A stretch of 64,000 nucleotides of DNA, taken from assembly GCF_963259705.1 (NCBI RefSeq), contig NC_081842.1:90696433-90760432 (forward strand), given 5' to 3'. Below, piece by piece: positions 1-12,329 of this stretch (the stretch's first letter is position 1; every line of letters begins with the position of its first letter). Made by a program: the position numbers and the translations under genes. Source of the stretch: Myotis daubentonii. Lineage: Eukaryota; Chordata; Mammalia; Chiroptera; Vespertilionidae. The notes beneath the pieces are model-generated. The model was not told the DNA's origin. It made no database searches and saw only the letters and a program-made list of their open reading frames with translations.

Positions 1-1024
1 GTCAAAGAAAGAACACATGTGGAATAAAATTCAAGCAATTACAGAAAAAAGCTAAAATATAGACTGCAATGGGAAATTATATACAAATACAGAGAAATTT
101 AAAATACACAATTCCTGGTAGAATCCTGATTCAATTCATGAACATGTCTCTATGAGAAATAAGAGATGGCAAGGAATAATGCTGTATTTTAGTGCCTCTC
201 TTTTACTATCCATAATTACTTATAGCTCTCAAATGATAATGATAAAGTTCTTTTTTATGGATAAATTATTTCATAAGCTCTATAAAGAGTACATAGCTAC
301 TTACACTTAATCTATGAGATGGTAACTAAATTCAGTATCTTCCTGAATATGTACTCCAAGAAAGTAGAATTTTGATGTTTCCTCCCTGACTGTTAAATAA
401 GTGACCCTGACTTGCATATTTGCGATTGAGATATGATTGCCTTTATTCTTTCAGACTCACTTCCCTTCATCTTGGTTGATGTCAATTAAATAGAAAGCTG
501 AATTTTATACGTGCTTCATGCATGTGAAACGCAGCTGCATTTACTGAGCTCCATAACATAGGTGGCAGAATGGCTAGTATACAGATATAGTCCCAAGGTC
601 AAATCAGAGAAAGGGCAAAGAATAACTAATATCCACATATTTTGATTGTTTATTACTTATTACTAGCCGTTTTTCAAAAGACCTAAGTGTAGAGGAAAAA
701 TATACAGCCTATTAGAATAAATATTATAAATATTACAAAAGGGACAGGGGTATATAAAAATAGCAGTTTCTATATAATACAGAATAGTCATCTTTAACTA
801 AATAGAGAGGACATAGTACTATTTCAAAAACTAAAAAGAAGGTTTATTCAGTCAGTCAGCCAGCAAATAAATAAATAAGTAAATAAATAATTCTCTCAGG
901 CACTATGGTATGCAATGAGTTACAGTCACCAGGTGAGCAGCAATGCTAATTAGGGTACTATGATCTTTGCTGTTAAGTTTGCTGAAGGAAAGAATAGCTG
1001 TGAGGAGTAGTAAGCATGTGGCCC
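1..1024. other. Unannotated AT-rich intron
   Basis: No repeat family or exon recognised. A short (AAAT)n tract lies at about 866-890. Confidence 0.5.
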
Positions 1025-1212
1025 TAACCATGGCTCTTAAACTTTCATACACGTATGTTCAAGAGAGGGGCTGGTAAACTGAATGTTCTGGAGCTCACCT
1101 CAAGAGATTCTAATTCAGTAGATCAGGGTAAGGCCAAGGAATCTGAAATTTTAACAAGCAACCCCAAGTGAATTTGCTGCAAGGGCTTTTCAATTACATT
1201 TTGAGCTGTGGG
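1025..1212. mobile_element. MER20-like non-autonomous hAT relic
   Basis: The stretch from GGCTCTTAAACTTTCATACA to the AATTACATTTTGAGCTGTGG end has the order of MER20-type elements: a CTCAAACTTT-like start, the TTCTAATTCAGTAGATC core, an AATTTTAACAAGC segment and a TTTGAG-like end. It is strongly diverged and the termini are eroded, so the boundaries are approximate. Confidence 0.6.
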
Positions 1213-1411
1213 TTATAAATCCTTTAAGGTAATAGCTGTTTATTTACTTTTGCACCATCAAAATCACCTTTGTCACCTTCATAGCCCATCCCCATTCCAT
1301 TATTGTAACTGGGCAAAAATATTTTTTCGAAATCTATGACTGGTGTTTTATATTCTGTAGAGATATAAAAAATATTTTGTACAGAGCCAATAAGAAATAA
1401 CTTAGTTAAAT

Positions 1412-1596
1412 ACCTGGTGATTTTCAATCTTGGCTGCACATTAAACTCACCAGGGGGATCTTGAAAATACCACTGCTTGAGCCAGGCTCCAAACCAATGG
1501 AGTCATAATTTCAGGCAGTAGGCCCTATACACCTGTATTTTTTAAGTCTCCCCCAGGTGATACTGAGGCACAGCAATAATTGAGAGTCACTTACAG
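1412..1596. mobile_element. Old MER-type hAT MITE relic
   Basis: The ends are imperfect inverted copies of the CTCAACCTTGGCTGCACATT type: TTTTCAATCTTGGCTGCACA on the left and a degraded CAATAATTGAGAGTCACT on the right. The inner TATTTTTTAAGTCTCCCCCA mirrors the GATCTTGAAAATACC of the left arm. This matches the layout of a small Charlie-group hAT element. The exact family name is uncertain. Confidence 0.6.
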
Positions 1597-1599
1597 TAG

Positions 1600-2690
1600 G
1601 GTGGTTCAAACAATTTATCAACAATAATAAATTTGTAGTAAGAAAATTTGAAGTATGTGATAAATTTAATTACTATAGGCTCTGGTTTACTTACCACTTT
1701 GCCACCCCTATGCTATGCTATAATGGCAAGACATTGACGTATTTATTTTTCCAATTGCTATTTTAAATCATTAGGTTAATTTCTCTATTCTCCAGAGAAT
1801 ATTTAGCTTCTCTTTGGAGCTTAATTAGCATGTCTGCCTTCACCAGGGTTGCCTATTCTGGAATCAGTTACCTTATCCATTAGGCTGTATATGGTTGCCT
1901 TAGTCTGAACACAGGTTCAGCTCTCAATGCCCATGTCTGCACTTCGTGAGCACTCATTCCAACCCAACCATAACGTAGCAGTCTGGAGTGCAGCACTTTG
2001 GTGACTGAATGCAATAGAATCATACCTCTTTCTTTGACTCTTTTATATAAATAAAAAATGAAAACTAACTCCTTTTCTGTGTTATTTTAAGCCAAATGAT
2101 ATAAGCATCGCAAATTGTTGTGGGACAGTTTGTGTTAATATTTAACAAGCCAGTCACTATTTGGGGAGCATGAAGGCAATAAGCAGAAAAAAAAATCAAT
2201 GATTTAAGAAAGAGAGAGCAAGTGGCAGTTACTATTCAATTGCCCAAGATTGCAATGGATTCTGAGACCTAACTTTATCTGACCCTCCTCGCAGCTGAAT
2301 TACTAGTATTTCCCTATTTTGTGAACCTGCAGCAACTTGGGTTTCCACCTCCTGTACCCAAATCTCTGTCCAAGTGGTCTCCCTGTAACTCCGCATCCCA
2401 GACCACATTGCTCTCCTCAGAAGGTCTTCCAAAGGGAAACCACACAACACAACTCGATTCTGCTCTCCCTTTCACCACTCCCTACTCCGTAAGTATCTCT
2501 CCTACAGACAAATATCACCTTCATTTGACCACCTGGCTTTCCAGAGGCAACATTCTGTTGTTAGTTATAATAGCTTCAAAATTTTAAAACAAAACAAAAT
2601 ATATACTCTTAAGTTAAAGTTATTATTTTTAAGAATAACATAATATATAGCCAGAGCACGTCAAATAAAATGTTGTAGAATATTTTTGTT
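1600..2690. other. Unannotated intron
   Basis: 2230-2590 is C/T-rich compared with its surroundings and holds overlapping chance frames of 72 and 88 codons on opposite strands. I recognise no product or repeat family. The rest is AT-rich. Confidence 0.4.
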
Positions 2691-2699
2691 AAAATTATT

Positions 2700-2785
2700 T
2701 TGAGTTCTTAATATGTTCTAGGAAGTAGTCTATATACTTTTAATTTACAAACTCATTTAATCTTCATAACAATTACAAACTGGGT
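2700..2785 (-). repeat. MIR SINE fragment
   Basis: Contains the diverged reverse-complement MIR block running from a TGTTCTAGGAAGTAGTCTAT segment into ACTCATTTAATCTTCATAAC, in consensus order. Ancient and 3'/5' truncated. Confidence 0.65.
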
Positions 2786-2950
2786 TGCATAGGGCTCTGC
2801 ACTTAAAAGGGCTCCATGCTTGGCTTAAAGCTCCCCTGTCATCGCTTAGGTTTAATGCTCTGTTGTTGCAACATAAAATTAGTCATAAATTTTGAACAAA
2901 GGTCCACTCATTTTATTTTCCCCCTAGAACTGCAGATTAAGTAGCTAGTC
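2786..2950. repeat. Possible ancient dispersed repeat
   Basis: The sequence around GGGCTCCATGCTTGGCTTAA, then GAACAAAGGTCCACTCATTT and the GCAGATTAAGTAGCTAGTC end, resembles an old mammalian interspersed repeat whose name I cannot assign. A short stretch near 37105-37165 (GGGCTGGCCCTGGAGAACTT) may be the other end of the same family. Confidence 0.35.
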
Positions 2951-5900
2951 TTGATCCATGAGATATTTTTTCTTCATATTTTTCTAAATAATGTCTCCTT
3001 TTAAAATGCAGAAAGTTTAAGTCCCTTGTTTAAATTCACGTAGTGGTGCAATGATACTCCCACATTGGCCATTTAGCCTCATTGACTAGCTCTTCAGCCA
3101 TTGTTAAATAATGAGATAGCCACTTGAAATTTGAATTGAACATACGTATGGTGATGATAAAATACAGTTGTAAAAAAAAGATTTGAATTTATCTAAATGA
3201 TTTATGATTGTTATGTATGACAATAACAATGCCCCAAGGAATTGGTGTCCAGGTAACTCATACAAGTAAGATACATCTTATAAGGGCTAAAGAGAAAGGG
3301 AACATATGAATAATTATCTATCATGAGGATGACTTACTTCAATCTTTTATCACAATATCTCTGTTAACTATTTCTTAACATCACAGTGCCAGCAAATATA
3401 CCCGAAGGTAATGTGCCTGCAGAATTGCAACAGAGTAGAGCACATTTTCATTAAAACAGTATACTGTCTGTCAGAGTTCACTAAGGTGTTTTTCAGGAAA
3501 GCTTTTTTGCTCTAGTCTAAGATCTTCATGTGTATAGAACCTCAAAAATGATTGCTGAGGCACATCAGTCAGTTCCAAAGAATGATGAGAAGGCGCAACT
3601 GACACATACTTGACAAAACAAAAGACACTGTGTACAAAAATGTCTCTCCCTCCCCTGCTCCCTTTGTTCCACCTCAATTCTCCTACTTTAAACCTGCCAC
3701 GATGAGTTATTCTTCCTTCAGGGTGTGGAATTTCTCTACCTCTGAATTTCAATGGAATGTTAGGCAAAAGGAGAAAGACTATTGTAAATGACTAGATGAT
3801 TTTCTACTTCAGAAGCAGAAAGAATATTACATAATTCAGTGATATAGTTAGCATGCTTATTTTCCCCTTATTTTATGGCATTGGTTCATTCCACTGAATG
3901 AAGCAGAGATCTCCAAATTTAACACAATAAACATAAAATTCCACAATGTAGTTAGCTATGCTAATTCTAATTTGTGTTGTTCAGAGCATGAGGAATAAGC
4001 TAAATAAATATGATTTGAGCATTATCCTTATCATACATATCTCAGGCCATAAAATGTCCCCTATAAATTAACCCAGGGAGTAGTAGATTGTTACTGCTTG
4101 TTGTTTTTTGTTTGTTTGTTTGTTTGTTTGTTAAATTAATTGAACTATCCCATATAGAAACTGAGACATTCATTTTCAAAACAGTCTCTCCAGTGGCAAC
4201 CATGATCAGTAAGTTCAGTTTTTTTCTCAAATGGTTAATTAGAAGTCTCCTAAAATAAGTTTGCCTGTTACCTGAACTATACTTGCTCCCATATTTCAGC
4301 TGGCCAGTTGCTAACATGCATTAATGCTACTTTGCTCATATCAAAATCTTTAAAGATATAAAATCTGGAGTCAATAGATTGATACTTAGTTTCACTTAAA
4401 AGTAAGATAGCTTTAAAATGCCTTTTCAGTGTTAGTCATGCAGAAGGAATTGTCTTTGAAGTTTCCCTGGCCATCTTCTTTGGTGCACAACATAAATTAC
4501 TCCAATTTGGTTTCTATTACCCCCTATTCCAGGCCCATTAAGTCTTCCAAATAGATATTCTTTATGTCACACACATACAGTGACATATGAGGCCCCCTTT
4601 TATTTTATCATATAGTTAAGGTATGCCACACACTGCACTCAACAGGAACAGTGATTTCCACATTTTAAAGCAACAAATTAAGCCTGACCTCCACTACTGA
4701 CTCTTGAGGAAAGAGCCTGATTTTCAGGCCTTGATCAGTTTGCCTTTACAATTTTCTAATTCTTGCTAGCAGTCAACAGAAGGCAGAAAGAATCAGAACC
4801 TGAAGCAATATGTGATTAAAATAACTTTTCTTCTTTCACTGGAATAAATTATTATCTGCACCAGTAGCAAACGGTCACTTTTACAACCATGCCCTCTGGG
4901 CTTTTCCCTTTGACTATTTTCAGCTCACTGCACAAAGAGAAAATGCACTTCGCTAGCAAGTTATTACACTCTTTGCAGGGAGTTTTTCCCTTTTCCCCTG
5001 AAAGCTCTTTAAATAAGTGATGATAAAAGATCAGATTCTATCCATGCACTTTAATCCCTTCATTACAAATCAATAATATAATTTTTATTCCATTTGACAT
5101 CTCAAAACTAAAACTCTTTCTTCAAAACTGATGATTTGTAGGCAATACTGGCATTTAAAATATTTCTGTATGAGAATAGTAAAGACATTTTCTGCATTGA
5201 GGGTTTTAAACACAGTGCTTTATGCCAGGACTTAACTAGAAATATGAAGTTTTTCAGTAGGCACAAAGGGAATACCATGAGAAGACCTAATTAAAGGGAA
5301 AATTCCTTAGAGACAATATGATTTATTAGAATCGGCCTAAACTGTGTCTGTCTTTTGTAAGAAAGAGATATATCTATCTTCTATCTATTTATGCATACAT
5401 ATTCCACTTGCTCTAGATACAAACACGATCTCTAAGATTCTCTTTTGGAGGTAAATAACAAGGCCCTTTATTAAGAAAGTAATGAAAGTCAAAGCACATT
5501 AAGTTCCTTAGGAAAAGCACCAACAATCACTATAAGCAAACAGAAAAAAGCATTAAAATTCTCTAAAACACACTTGATTTACAGGGGAATCAAAATTCAC
5601 TCAGAATTTAAACTAATAGTTTTTGTGCCTCTACTTCACCTATAGGTTCACAGCCTCTCGTCACAGCCCTTGAAGTTTCCCAAATGAAAACTGCCCTGGT
5701 GAGCCTGACATCTGGGCAATCTCTGGTGATTTCCCTATAGCCCAGAGTAAAGAGTGATTAACAGGATAAGGCCAACAAGCCAGAAAAAATGTGCAAAAAC
5801 TGCTCTCATAGTAGCTACCTCTCATATATTTCAAGTCTTACAATTTAGCTCTTTAAAAGCTATCAAAAGATGTTCATCAAAACATTAATCACAAGACTAT

Positions 5901-6180
5901 GGTGAAAAAGAGAAGGCAACCCCAACAGAACTACTAGGATTAGGGCTGTGGGCAGAGTAAAGTTTTTTTCTTTTCTTTTTTAATCAATTGCAGTTTTGAT
6001 GTCCTTCCAGATTGACAACTCTAATTTTAATTTCTATCATCTTGGTGTGATCAAGAGGCCATCACACCCACGATTTCAACATTCACATACATGTACTCAT
6101 GCTTACAAGCGCACTCCCAGACACCTACACCCTATATGAGTATCCATTTAGTTCATTTTAATTTCTTGGATAGTATAAGT
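2951..6180. other. Unannotated AT-rich intron
   Basis: Apart from a (GTTT)n tract at 4107-4132 nothing is recognised. Frames of 98 (3471-3767) and 91 codons (4042-4317) on the minus strand lack any family resemblance and are taken as chance. Confidence 0.45.
4107..4132. repeat. (GTTT)n microsatellite
   Basis: Six to seven uninterrupted GTTT units. Confidence 0.9.
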
Positions 6181-6345
6181 AGATTTCAGCTATATCAGTT
6201 ATGAATTCTGTAACCATTAGCAATTTACTTAACTTATCTGGGATTCTGTAGCCTCAGGTTGAGAAGATTGTATAAGATGTCACTTGTGAAAACTCAGCAC
6301 TGTGTGTGACATACAGCAATCACCTGGAAAATGTTAATTCCATCA
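6181..6345 (+). repeat. MIR SINE
   Basis: Diverged MIR in sense orientation: the CAATTTACTTAACTTATCTG block, a CCTCAGGTTGAGAA remnant of CCTCAGTTTCC, then a TGTATAAGATG segment and a CAGCACTGTGTGTGACATAC remnant appear in consensus order. Confidence 0.6.
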
Positions 6346-7070
6346 CTATCCATTCAAGGCCAACCTTCTTTTCCCACAAGAGGAATGGGGAGAACTGAGC
6401 AAGAAGTATTTAACCTTGCAAATGAGGCCAGTATTATAAGCATTCTGCTCCCTATGTGTCCAGTAATTCATCATGTTCTGTTGCCTAAGGGGATGTAACT
6501 ACAAACCAACTCAGAACATGGATCACAGATCTGAATCAGGAGTAAACACTGATGAATAAAATATATATCATCATTCTTAGAAAAATAGCTGCTCAACACT
6601 GAGTGGATCAGAAAGAAGACTTTAATATATTAAAATAACATCAACCTGAAATATGAAGTGTGAGTAAGAAGCACAAAATGCATTGTTCTGATTATGCCCC
6701 AAACTCATCTGGTTAGTTGATGATTTTTAACGTATATATTTTGGTTGTGCTATCGCCAGTTTTCTTAAGACCACTTATAATAGGATAGTGTTTATGTTTA
6801 GTTTGCTTTTCATAGATTTGTATTTCTTAAGAACAGATAGCATAACATTTATGAACGTGAAAAGATTTGAGTATACAATAAAAATTGCTCTCATTTTAAA
6901 CAGTCAAATAGAAAAATATAAGTAAATGCTAGATTCATGGTATTTTCATTTTTTCTATAAGAAATGTTGGAGAATCATATTTTTGATCGACTCTATTTTT
7001 GATATTTTGTTTCCTTAAAAATTTTGCAGATAGTTGGTACACAACTACTATAAAATTTCCCAGTAGAAAT

Positions 7071-7273
7071 GAGTGGTTCTCAACCTTCCTAATGCCGCGA
7101 CCCTTTAATACAGTTCCTCATGTTGTGGTGACCCCCAATTTCATTGTTACAAATTGAACATAATTAAAGCATAGTGATTAATCACAAAAACAACATGTAA
7201 TTATATAGGTGTTTTCCGATGGTCTTAGGCGACCCCTGTGAAAGGGTCGTGACCCACAGGTTGAGAACCGATG
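7071..7273. mobile_element. SPIN-like non-autonomous hAT transposon
   Basis: 203 bp. The left end GAGTGGTTCTCAACCTTCCT and the right end, whose complement is CATCGGTTCTCAACCTGTGG, form terminal inverted repeats of the SPIN/Charlie hAT group. The characteristic GCGACCC and GGTCTTAGGCGACCCCTGTG blocks are present. Flanking octamers GTAGAAAT (7063-7070) and GTAGAGTT (7274-7281) agree at six of eight positions, as an aged 8-bp target duplication would. It is too short to encode a transposase. URR1-type elements have nearly the same termini, so SPIN versus URR1 needs an alignment. Confidence 0.8.
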
Positions 7274-7281
7274 GTAGAGTT

Positions 7282-8987
7282 CTTCATATGGTTAAATCTA
7301 CTTGAAGAAAATACAGCACAGAAGCATTCACTATTTTATATATATATACACATTAAAATAAGCTTCAGAAAGACTTTCCTTATGAAACATCTGAAGTGAA
7401 TCTCTCTAATCAATTGTAGCTCTAGTAGCCTCTGGTCTGGTTCCTATACAATAAAACAAATGGGATTTCAAAAAAATGATAAAACAGGGTGAAAATAGTT
7501 AAGCTTTTTATGAATAAAGTAATTTTCCCATTACCAAATTTACTGATAATCACATGAATTTCAAAAGAACATTTTATTTCCTTGTCAAATGTTTCAATAT
7601 CAGAGAAAATATAGTATTTCTATGGCTCTACACTGCCATACAATACAGTATATATACATTACTTTATACACCTGAAGAAGTAATAAAAATGCATATTTTA
7701 GGAAATGCACTAGAAATGAAATGTGCTAGAATTTAGACAGCCCTTGTAATTTTCTACTGAGTTACCACCCATTATAATATTTGTAAGAGATTGCAATTTC
7801 CACAAGCACTGCTGGAGGGCTATCAAGTTTTTATGGTCATTTATTTATATATTATGTTGTCCAAAAAGATTATTCATTTACTTAAATGTTTAATTTTATT
7901 CAATAAAAAGAATAATCTCAATGAAACCTACTGTGATTTCCTTAATACTCTCAATTTGAGGTCATTGAAAGAGGCATTAATAGTGCTTTCAGCATCCTTG
8001 ATACAATCTCTAGCTTGCTTATATGACCTTCCATTTGAGGGTCAATTTGGTAACAGTGAAATTAAAATGTTCTGCATAATCTTTGGAGCACAAAGAATTC
8101 AATTCTTCACTACACTCATCTTGCAATCAGAATTTAACAAATTATATCTCAATTCTAACTCCACTTGATCTGTAATTGCGGTGATACTGCTTCAAAGTGG
8201 TTGCTAATTTTCAAGAAGAGGCCCAATTCCCCAAATGTTTTAAACAGATCTCTCCATTTAACAAAAATAAAACTTTTAATATATATTTTGAGGTGGGTTA
8301 ATAGTCTTTTTCATTAGGATAAAGAAGCGCACACTGAGAATATCTTTCTGCCATCTGAGTAATCAATGAGCCAATATGGTTCTAAATCTTCTAGAAATTC
8401 CCTCTGGTTCACTTCAAAGACAAGTGTTTATTCTTCTTTGCCCTTTCTCCTTCATTCCCCACTATCATTTAGTAACTATAGGGAGAATCTTTTCATATTG
8501 CAATTAAGAGAATGAGAAACTATTTTGCACTTTTTCTTAACAAATTCAGCTATTAAAGTCATTCCTGTTGTGTGCATTTCTGCTAATTCTGAAATAATAA
8601 ATTATATAAAATATTGTTTGGGAAAAACCCTACAATCAGGAACACAATTCATTCCAATATTGTTATTTTAATGATTGAAATGTGCACATGTGATTTTTCA
8701 TTATTTTAAAAGAAGTATGGTGCAAAGTAATAATTAAATCTAAGTGCATTTTTTTCATTAAATAGTATAGTAGGCAGCTTTATACAAAAAAGTAAAGTCA
8801 GACTCACCAATAATTATATACATGCCCCAATTAACTCACTGGTACCATATTATGGCCCAAGTGAAGTGATTGATAATGTACTTAGGGAATTTATAATTAA
8901 CAAATTCTATCAGAATGAGAAGTTTTATTAAAAAAATTATGCTGAATTTCTATAAAAGTATGTGATGATATGAGAGCTCAGTAATTA
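7282..8987. other. Unannotated AT-rich intron
   Basis: Chance frames of 60 (7554-7736) and 125 codons (7791-8168) occur on the plus strand. Their composition is simply that of AT-rich DNA and no domain or signal is seen. Confidence 0.4.
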
Positions 8988-9188
8988 TCCTATATAATAA
9001 AAGGCTAATATGCAAATTGTCCCCTAGACTGGGAATTCAATTGGGGGGTTTGACCAGGGGGTAGGGCTGGCAAATGGCCAGCGGCCCCTCCCCCTGGCCA
9101 GCCCTGCCCTTGATCGCCCTCCTACCCTGATCAGGGGCAGGGCTGGCCAGATCCCACCCATGCATGAATTTGTGCACCAGGCCTCTAA
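8988..9188 (+). mobile_element. HeliBat-type non-autonomous Helitron
   Basis: 201 bp. It starts TCCTATATAATAAAAGGCTA directly after a host A and ends GTGCACCAGGCCTCTAA before a host T, so it sits at an A|T site without target duplication, as Helitrons do. The terminal CTAG has mutated to CTAA. Before the end, TGCATGAATTTGTGCA is the remnant 3' hairpin. The interior is a short palindromic GC-rich segment (GGGCTGGC/GCCAGCCC). No Rep/helicase coding. Confidence 0.9.
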
Positions 9189-9378
9189 TATTCTCATGAT
9201 ACTGTTACGAAACTAATCCCTTAGTTATATTATTTTACTTGCAAAGATAAATTACTGGAATTGTGAAACATAGCAATTATTATTAAAATAGTTAATACTC
9301 TAAATCATTGTTAGTACAATCTACATTTTTCATCACTACATAAAAAAATGCATTATAACATTGAGAGAAAACTTTTAA

Positions 9379-9573
9379 AAGCATGTTTTTATTGATATTT
9401 TCAGAGAGAGGACGAAAGAGGGATAGAGAGATAGAAACATCTATCAACTGCCTCCTTCAACCCCCTACTGGGGATGGAGCCCACAACCCAGGTATGTGGC
9501 CTAACCAGGAATCATTTCTGTGACTTCCTGGTTCATAGGCCAATGCTCAGCCACTGAGACACAGTGACTGGGT
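9379..9573 (-). mobile_element. Ves SINE
   Basis: Reverse-oriented tRNA-derived SINE. On the plus strand it runs from the T-rich tail (TTTTTATTGAT) through the AGAGAGAG-rich body and CTGCCTCCTTC to the tRNA-like head ending near CAGCCACTGAGACACAGTGA. Moderately diverged; ends approximate. Confidence 0.88.
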
Positions 9574-9719
9574 GAGAGCAAGCTTTAATACCAGACCTAT
9601 ACTTCAAAGTATCTGCACATAGTGATTTTAAAAAAGATAAAGTTCATATTCACAAAATATGTATTCAAAATCCTACAGATAGTCCCTTTTTAAGATTATT
9701 CTGTGAATAATGCTGCTAC

Positions 9720-10100
9720 TCATGTCACAGTGTCTGATTTTATCACTTTCACCCCTTGTACAGTATATGGCCTGGGCAACTGGCCCTTTGGGATGCATTT
9801 CCCCTTGACCCAGTCCTTTGCCTTACAATTAAGTTCAGCCAAAGAACGTCCATGGAAGGATACTGTGGGATAGGAAAAGGGCAAGGGAGAGTGTTTCTGT
9901 TAGCTCTGGTAGTGGCTGCATGTTCTGGTTACAGCTTAGGTCACATGTTATTCCAGGCTTAGGGATAGTGATAGTTTCTCAAATTGTTTGTCTCTGAGTG
10001 GCTAGTCTTTTGTTGGTTTCCTTGAGCTCTCCCGCACCTTTGTAATGGTATCTTCTTTAAACCCTCTTAACTTGAACCTTTTGATGGTTCCCTGTATTTT
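9720..10100. repeat. Possible old interspersed repeat (unassigned)
   Basis: The segment holding GGTAGTGGCTGCATGTTCTG, GTCACATGTTATTCCAGGCT and CCCTCTTAACTTGAACCTTT resembles a diverged common mammalian repeat, but I cannot name the family. A 68-codon frame inside (9756-9962) is not called as a gene. Confidence 0.3.
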
Positions 10101-10924
10101 CTGCTATGATCTAACTATATATTCTCATGGTAATTTTACTTCAGTTATGGCTATCAGTTTTATATTGTTCTCAAATAACACAAACAAAGTGCCCCTCAGT
10201 TTATATCCTACGTGCATTCAGGTATGCGTATCATAATTTTCAATACAAATTACTCTTCCTATTGAAAGATTTCAAGAACATTCACTACTCTATTTTCATC
10301 AATTTAACCCTTTCTCCTCACATTCATCTCCTCCTCCTAAATTCTGCATTTCTCTTGAGCATATCATATTCACAAAGGTTTGAGACCTGAGTTATCACTG
10401 ATTATCACTGATTTCTTCACAGGCCTCCACTCAATCATACATTCAGCCAATGTATTGCCAGTATAAATTCAAAGTTCTCAGCGTTTCTCACAATTAATTG
10501 CCTTTTTGTTTCCTTTCCACTTCCTAGTTCTGTTCTGCTTCTCAATTGAATTACCGGGTATGGTTCTACCCAGGACACTGTGTTTCACTCAGTTTTAGTG
10601 AATAAGCAAGAGTGGAGGGGAGGTCAGAGGAATGTGTAGCTTCTCTTCCCTCAGAGAATTTTCTTCTCAAATTCAGGGATTTTTGTCACAGTTGATTCTC
10701 ACCCTCTGTGTAATCTTTAGATCTAATCAGGGGTTGTAACTGTAATTCCTAATGCACAGCAGTGCCAGCTTGATCCCACCATCCTCTCTACCACCTTTCA
10801 GCTCGCTTTGTGCACTGTGAGCTCACCTCAAGGTTTTTTGGGAAAACCCTCTATCTTTATCTTCCCCATGTAAATTCACTGAATCTTTCCATTCTTAGCC
10901 CCCATTTATCCCCATGAGAGGGCA
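10101..10924. other. Unannotated intron
   Basis: C/T-rich and AT-rich unique sequence. Overlapping frames at 10045-10390 show no recognisable protein. Confidence 0.4.
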
Positions 10925-11100
10925 CTGTATTCTGTTGGTGAGCATAGACTCTGAGTGAGGGCAGACTATTTAGGATTCTATGCTTTCACGCAGCAAACTG
11001 AAGCACATCCTTGAGCTTGTCCTGCTTTAGGATCCTTAAATGTAAAACATGCATAACAGTTTATCCTTTGTGAGGACTATATGAGTTAATGCTTTTTAAG
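10925..11100 (+). repeat. MIR SINE
   Basis: Sense MIR: GACTCTGAGTGAGGGCAGAC, a TTAGGATTCTATGC remnant of the B box, CCTTGAGCTTGTCC, TTAAATGTAAAACATGCATA and TTTGTGAGGACTATATGAGT follow the consensus order. Confidence 0.65.
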
Positions 11101-11401
11101 CTCTCTCAGCTAAAAGAGACTCTCCACTATTTCCTTAACACATCCTATGTGGAGAAATTATGCCAGGACAAGAATATAACAGCAAAATTCCTAGAAAGCT
11201 CTCAACAGTCTCAAATTGCACCAACTTGCTCTGCCTGCCATCTTTTTAAGACCATCTCATAATCCATCTCCTGTTTTGAGTCTTATTCAGATCTCCTTAA
11301 TTTAATATAATTTTTCTGCCTATGCTCTGACCAATCCCTATCAATTATTAGTTTTTCTTATAGAAGATATGCATTTGTGATTCTGTTTCATGCTTTTAGA
11401 C

Positions 11402-11600
11402 TCTCAGAGGGAAGGCAGTGGTGGTGGGTGGGTAGGATGAGATAAACCAAATATTTTTTTTGCATATATGCATAACCCACGGACACAGACAATAGGGTGG
11501 TGAAGGCCTGGGGCAGGGGGCAGGGGAGCTAGAAGGGTCAATGGAGGAAAACAAGGGATATATGTTACACTTTCAATAATAAAGATTTTTTAAAAAGAAG
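11402..11600 (+). mobile_element. L1 3' UTR fragment (bat L1)
   Basis: Contains ATGCATAACCCACGGACACA, a GTGGTGAAGGCCTGGGGCAG stretch, GTCAATGGAGGAAAACAAGG and TACACTTTCAATAATAAAGA ending in an A-rich tail, the 3' terminus typical of chiropteran L1 elements. 5'-truncated; no ORF2 remains. The same family appears in reverse at about 51.9 kb. Confidence 0.85.
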
Positions 11601-11774
11601 ATATGTTATAATTGAATATGTTTTGTATATATGTAGATACATAAGTATCGATAGACAGATACAATTCTCTATAAGATTTTTCAGGTCAGATAGATTGTTT
11701 TATTTATCCTTTTTTCAACTCCTGAATTGCTTAAAGTGGAGTATACAATTATTTAATACAATTTAATAGTTCTT

Positions 11775-11870
11775 TTAAATAAAATGCTTACTATTTGGTG
11801 GACACTTTTCCAAGATTATTGGTAATCTTAACCACATCTCTGCAAAGTAGGCATCATCTCTATATACAAC
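11775..11870 (-). repeat. MIR SINE fragment
   Basis: Diverged reverse MIR: GACACTTTTCCAAGATTATT, then TCTTAACCACATCTCTGCAA and GTAGGCATCATCTCTATAT, corresponding to the GCACTGTTCTAAGC to GGTACTATTATTATCC part. Confidence 0.45.
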
Positions 11871-12329
11871 AGTGTTTCTCAAAGTGCCATTTATAAATTA
11901 TCAAAGAGATGACTATACACGTTGAGAATAAATGATTACAAACTTTTATAGCAATTTTACATTGCTATGACTTCAAAGTGTGTGATCTCTGTCGGTAAAT
12001 TTGGGCTGTGGTTAAGTTTTCTATAGCAGTAAAATGGCAAGCTACAATGGCAGGGGAACACAGTGGAGTGCTTAGATTAAAATGCTAATGCAGAACATAA
12101 ACCAATGGACTGTTTTTTTCATCAAGAAATGCTTGCTACACAATAAAAATATCAGCCAAATATCAGGATTCTTTGCAATGTAGTAAAAACTGTGAATTGT
12201 GTTCAAACTTAAATGCAAGACTCTTACTTATATGAAGTTGATTATAAACAACTTTACTGCATGCTTGCCACAGAGGTTACAGACATGAAAAATTCTTTTG
12301 AGAATGTTGAACAACAACAAAAGCTCTTT

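Noticed and set aside
7791..8168. 125-codon plus-strand frame
   Set aside because: AT-rich composition, hydrophobic by chance, no domain, promoter or neighbouring splice signals.
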